Shown here piece after piece: positions 62,800 through 64,000 of a stretch of 64,000 bases of DNA. How positions within the stretch are numbered: the first letter of the stretch is position 1; each line of letters starts with the position of its first letter. Source of the stretch: Prinia subflava (taxonomy: Eukaryota; Chordata; Aves; Passeriformes; Cisticolidae). The position numbers and the translations under genes are program-made. The stretch is taken from NCBI RefSeq assembly GCF_021018805.1, contig NC_086247.1, positions 94,285,338-94,349,337 of the forward strand. The letters are read 5' to 3'. The notes beneath the pieces were generated by a model, which made no database searches, was not told where the DNA came from, and saw only the letters and a list, made by a program, of their open reading frames with translations.

Positions 62800-63300
62800 T
62801 AGGCTTCTCCTGGCTCACCTGAAGAAGAGCAGCTGGGCTCTTGGCATCTCAGTGCCTTGCACAGCAGTGGCACAGGTACAGCTCTAGCGCACGTTGCACA
62901 GATGCTGAATTCCTAATTCTCCAGTCAGTCAGCAGCAGAGAAGCTGACCCATGGCAGAAGTGACAGGAAAAGAGGGCTGTTTATCCTTTTTTCCTACCCC
63001 CTGCCTTTGCCTCTTTCTATTTGGTTATGTGCCCATTTGCAAAGCTGGGCCCCCCAGGCAGAGGGCTTGGATTACAAACAGCTTGACAGTGACACTAATT
63101 TCATATGCCTGATAGCTCATCCTGTGCCTGGAAGGTCACCTGTTACCTCTAGCAGTTATGATGGAATATTTATCTGTTAGCTTATTCAGCTTGTAAGGCA
63201 TCACTTGATAATCGGTCCAGCCAGTCTGGCTCAACAAAGGCTCAGCCATTTTATTCCACAAGGTAAAATAGAGCCCAGCCAAAAAACGTTGTTTTTACCT
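62800..63300. promoter_or_regulatory. Candidate conserved non-coding element
   Basis: The block is repeat-free and contains GGATTACAAACAGCTTGACAG (OTX-like plus TGIF-like words, about 63068), AGGTCACCTGTTACCT (63133-63148: AGGTCA and TTACCT as an imperfect inverted nuclear-receptor pair spaced by 4 bp, overlapping an E-box), CTTGATAATCGGTCC (about 63206) and AACAAAGG (SOX/TCF-like, about 63233). An enhancer is inferred. Confidence 0.38.
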
Positions 63301-64000
63301 GTTGATGCCAGGTTTCAGATGACTTCAGTGAAAATGTAGACACAGGTTGATACAGTTTACTGATAAATTCTGTGTTCTGCAATTCTGTTTTTCACTGTAA
63401 TAACAATGTCTGTACAATAACAATAAAGAAAAATCTAGGCCCAAACTCAAGACCTTAAAAAAACCCACAAAACAGATAGGCAAATTTATTTCTACATTGA
63501 TCCCCGTGGCAATTAAGGAAGCTGGGGTGATAGGTCTGTGGCTTTGTGGCCATGTGGTTTTCCATTTTCGCAGGACTATTGCTAATTTTTATTTACTGGG
63601 GTATCTGCTTTACTCTGTTTTTATGATAATGGCATTTTGAAGATAAATACTTGGATAATTTTTTTCTTTCCTTCTGCTTTCCTTAAGAAAACCCACACAG
63701 AATATAATTATAATATGGTGTATTCATATAATTACTTCATTTCAGAAGGATTTTGTTGTTTCGAAATCTCCTCCTAAATTTTGTGTTTCAACCTTCCCAT
63801 TTTATTAATGCTTTATTTTTTCCTGGACTGTTGTTTTCAGTTCCACATTGTTTGCTTTCAATGTTAGGAGAATCCACCACAGTTTCATTTCTAAATTCTG
63901 TGAATTCAAATGCTGGTTTTGATTTTTACTCCAAAATATTAAAAAACAAGGAAAGAAAGAACAGCTTTAAAGGAGCTCTTTAACCTCCAGAAAGTCTTGA
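63301..64000. other. AT-rich unique DNA, no gene seen
   Basis: A 76-codon frame (63753-63983) shows no domain. The window ends here. Confidence 0.5.

Noticed and set aside
1..64000. CRISPR arrays, tRNA or rRNA genes, bacterial operons
   Set aside because: No spaced direct-repeat array, no tRNA-like T-arm (GGTTCRANNCC) in a cloverleaf context, and no rRNA or prokaryotic gene organisation were found.

Overview
The window looks like a piece of a bird genome, most likely a passerine. The evidence is the repeat content. Several 5'-truncated CR1 LINE copies are present, two of them ending in the avian CR1 tail (CTGTGATTCTGTGA-like). There are three retroviral LTRs whose termini and internal wording I associate with zebra-finch-type (Tgu) LTRs, and much older CR1 copies of the type shared by birds, crocodilians and turtles. 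The background is AT-rich and CpG-poor. There is no bacterial-style gene organisation, no rRNA, tRNA or CRISPR, and no protein-coding exon that I can assign to a known gene. I read the window as intergenic (gene-desert) or long-intron DNA. Family names are from memory and were not searched.

Layout. 1-8.6 kb: unique AT-rich DNA with simple repeats, one unusually CpG-retaining block (2.2-2.6 kb) and a small CR1 tail (7.6 kb). 8.6-10.4 kb: a minus-strand ERVK-like LTR with its polypurine tract and a short internal stump, abutting a 1 kb plus-strand CR1 that still shows reverse-transcriptase motifs. 14.7-15.3 kb: a second minus-strand LTR. 18.4-19.1 kb: a minus-strand CR1. 19.6-20.2 kb: a solo LTR with an exact 5-bp target-site duplication. 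24.6-24.9 kb: a perfect 322-bp CCTT microsatellite. 25.6-27.7 kb: GC-richer and enhancer-like blocks plus a 23-bp perfect hairpin. 28.4-30.8 kb: two CR1 tails and a small cluster of hairpins and microsatellites. 31-34 kb: enhancer-like blocks and one exon-like open segment. 38.6 and 43.8-44.3 kb: ancient CR1 remnants. 48.2-50.5 kb: enhancer-like blocks around a 116-bp TTTTA microsatellite. 55.4-56.4 kb: enhancer-like blocks, including two oppositely oriented CCAAT boxes flanking five TTAATC motifs. 60.4-63.3 kb: two long unassigned open frames, a tiny CpG cluster and another enhancer-like block.

Functionally, the most defensible reading is a regulatory landscape of candidate cis-elements (homeodomain, NF-Y and octamer motifs) separated by retroelement insertions. 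Calls of candidate conserved non-coding element are inferences from base composition, lack of recognisable repeats and motif content. No alignment could be run. Most open reading frames are chance frames, repeat-driven frames or retroelement remnants; the few that are hard to dismiss are listed as unresolved.
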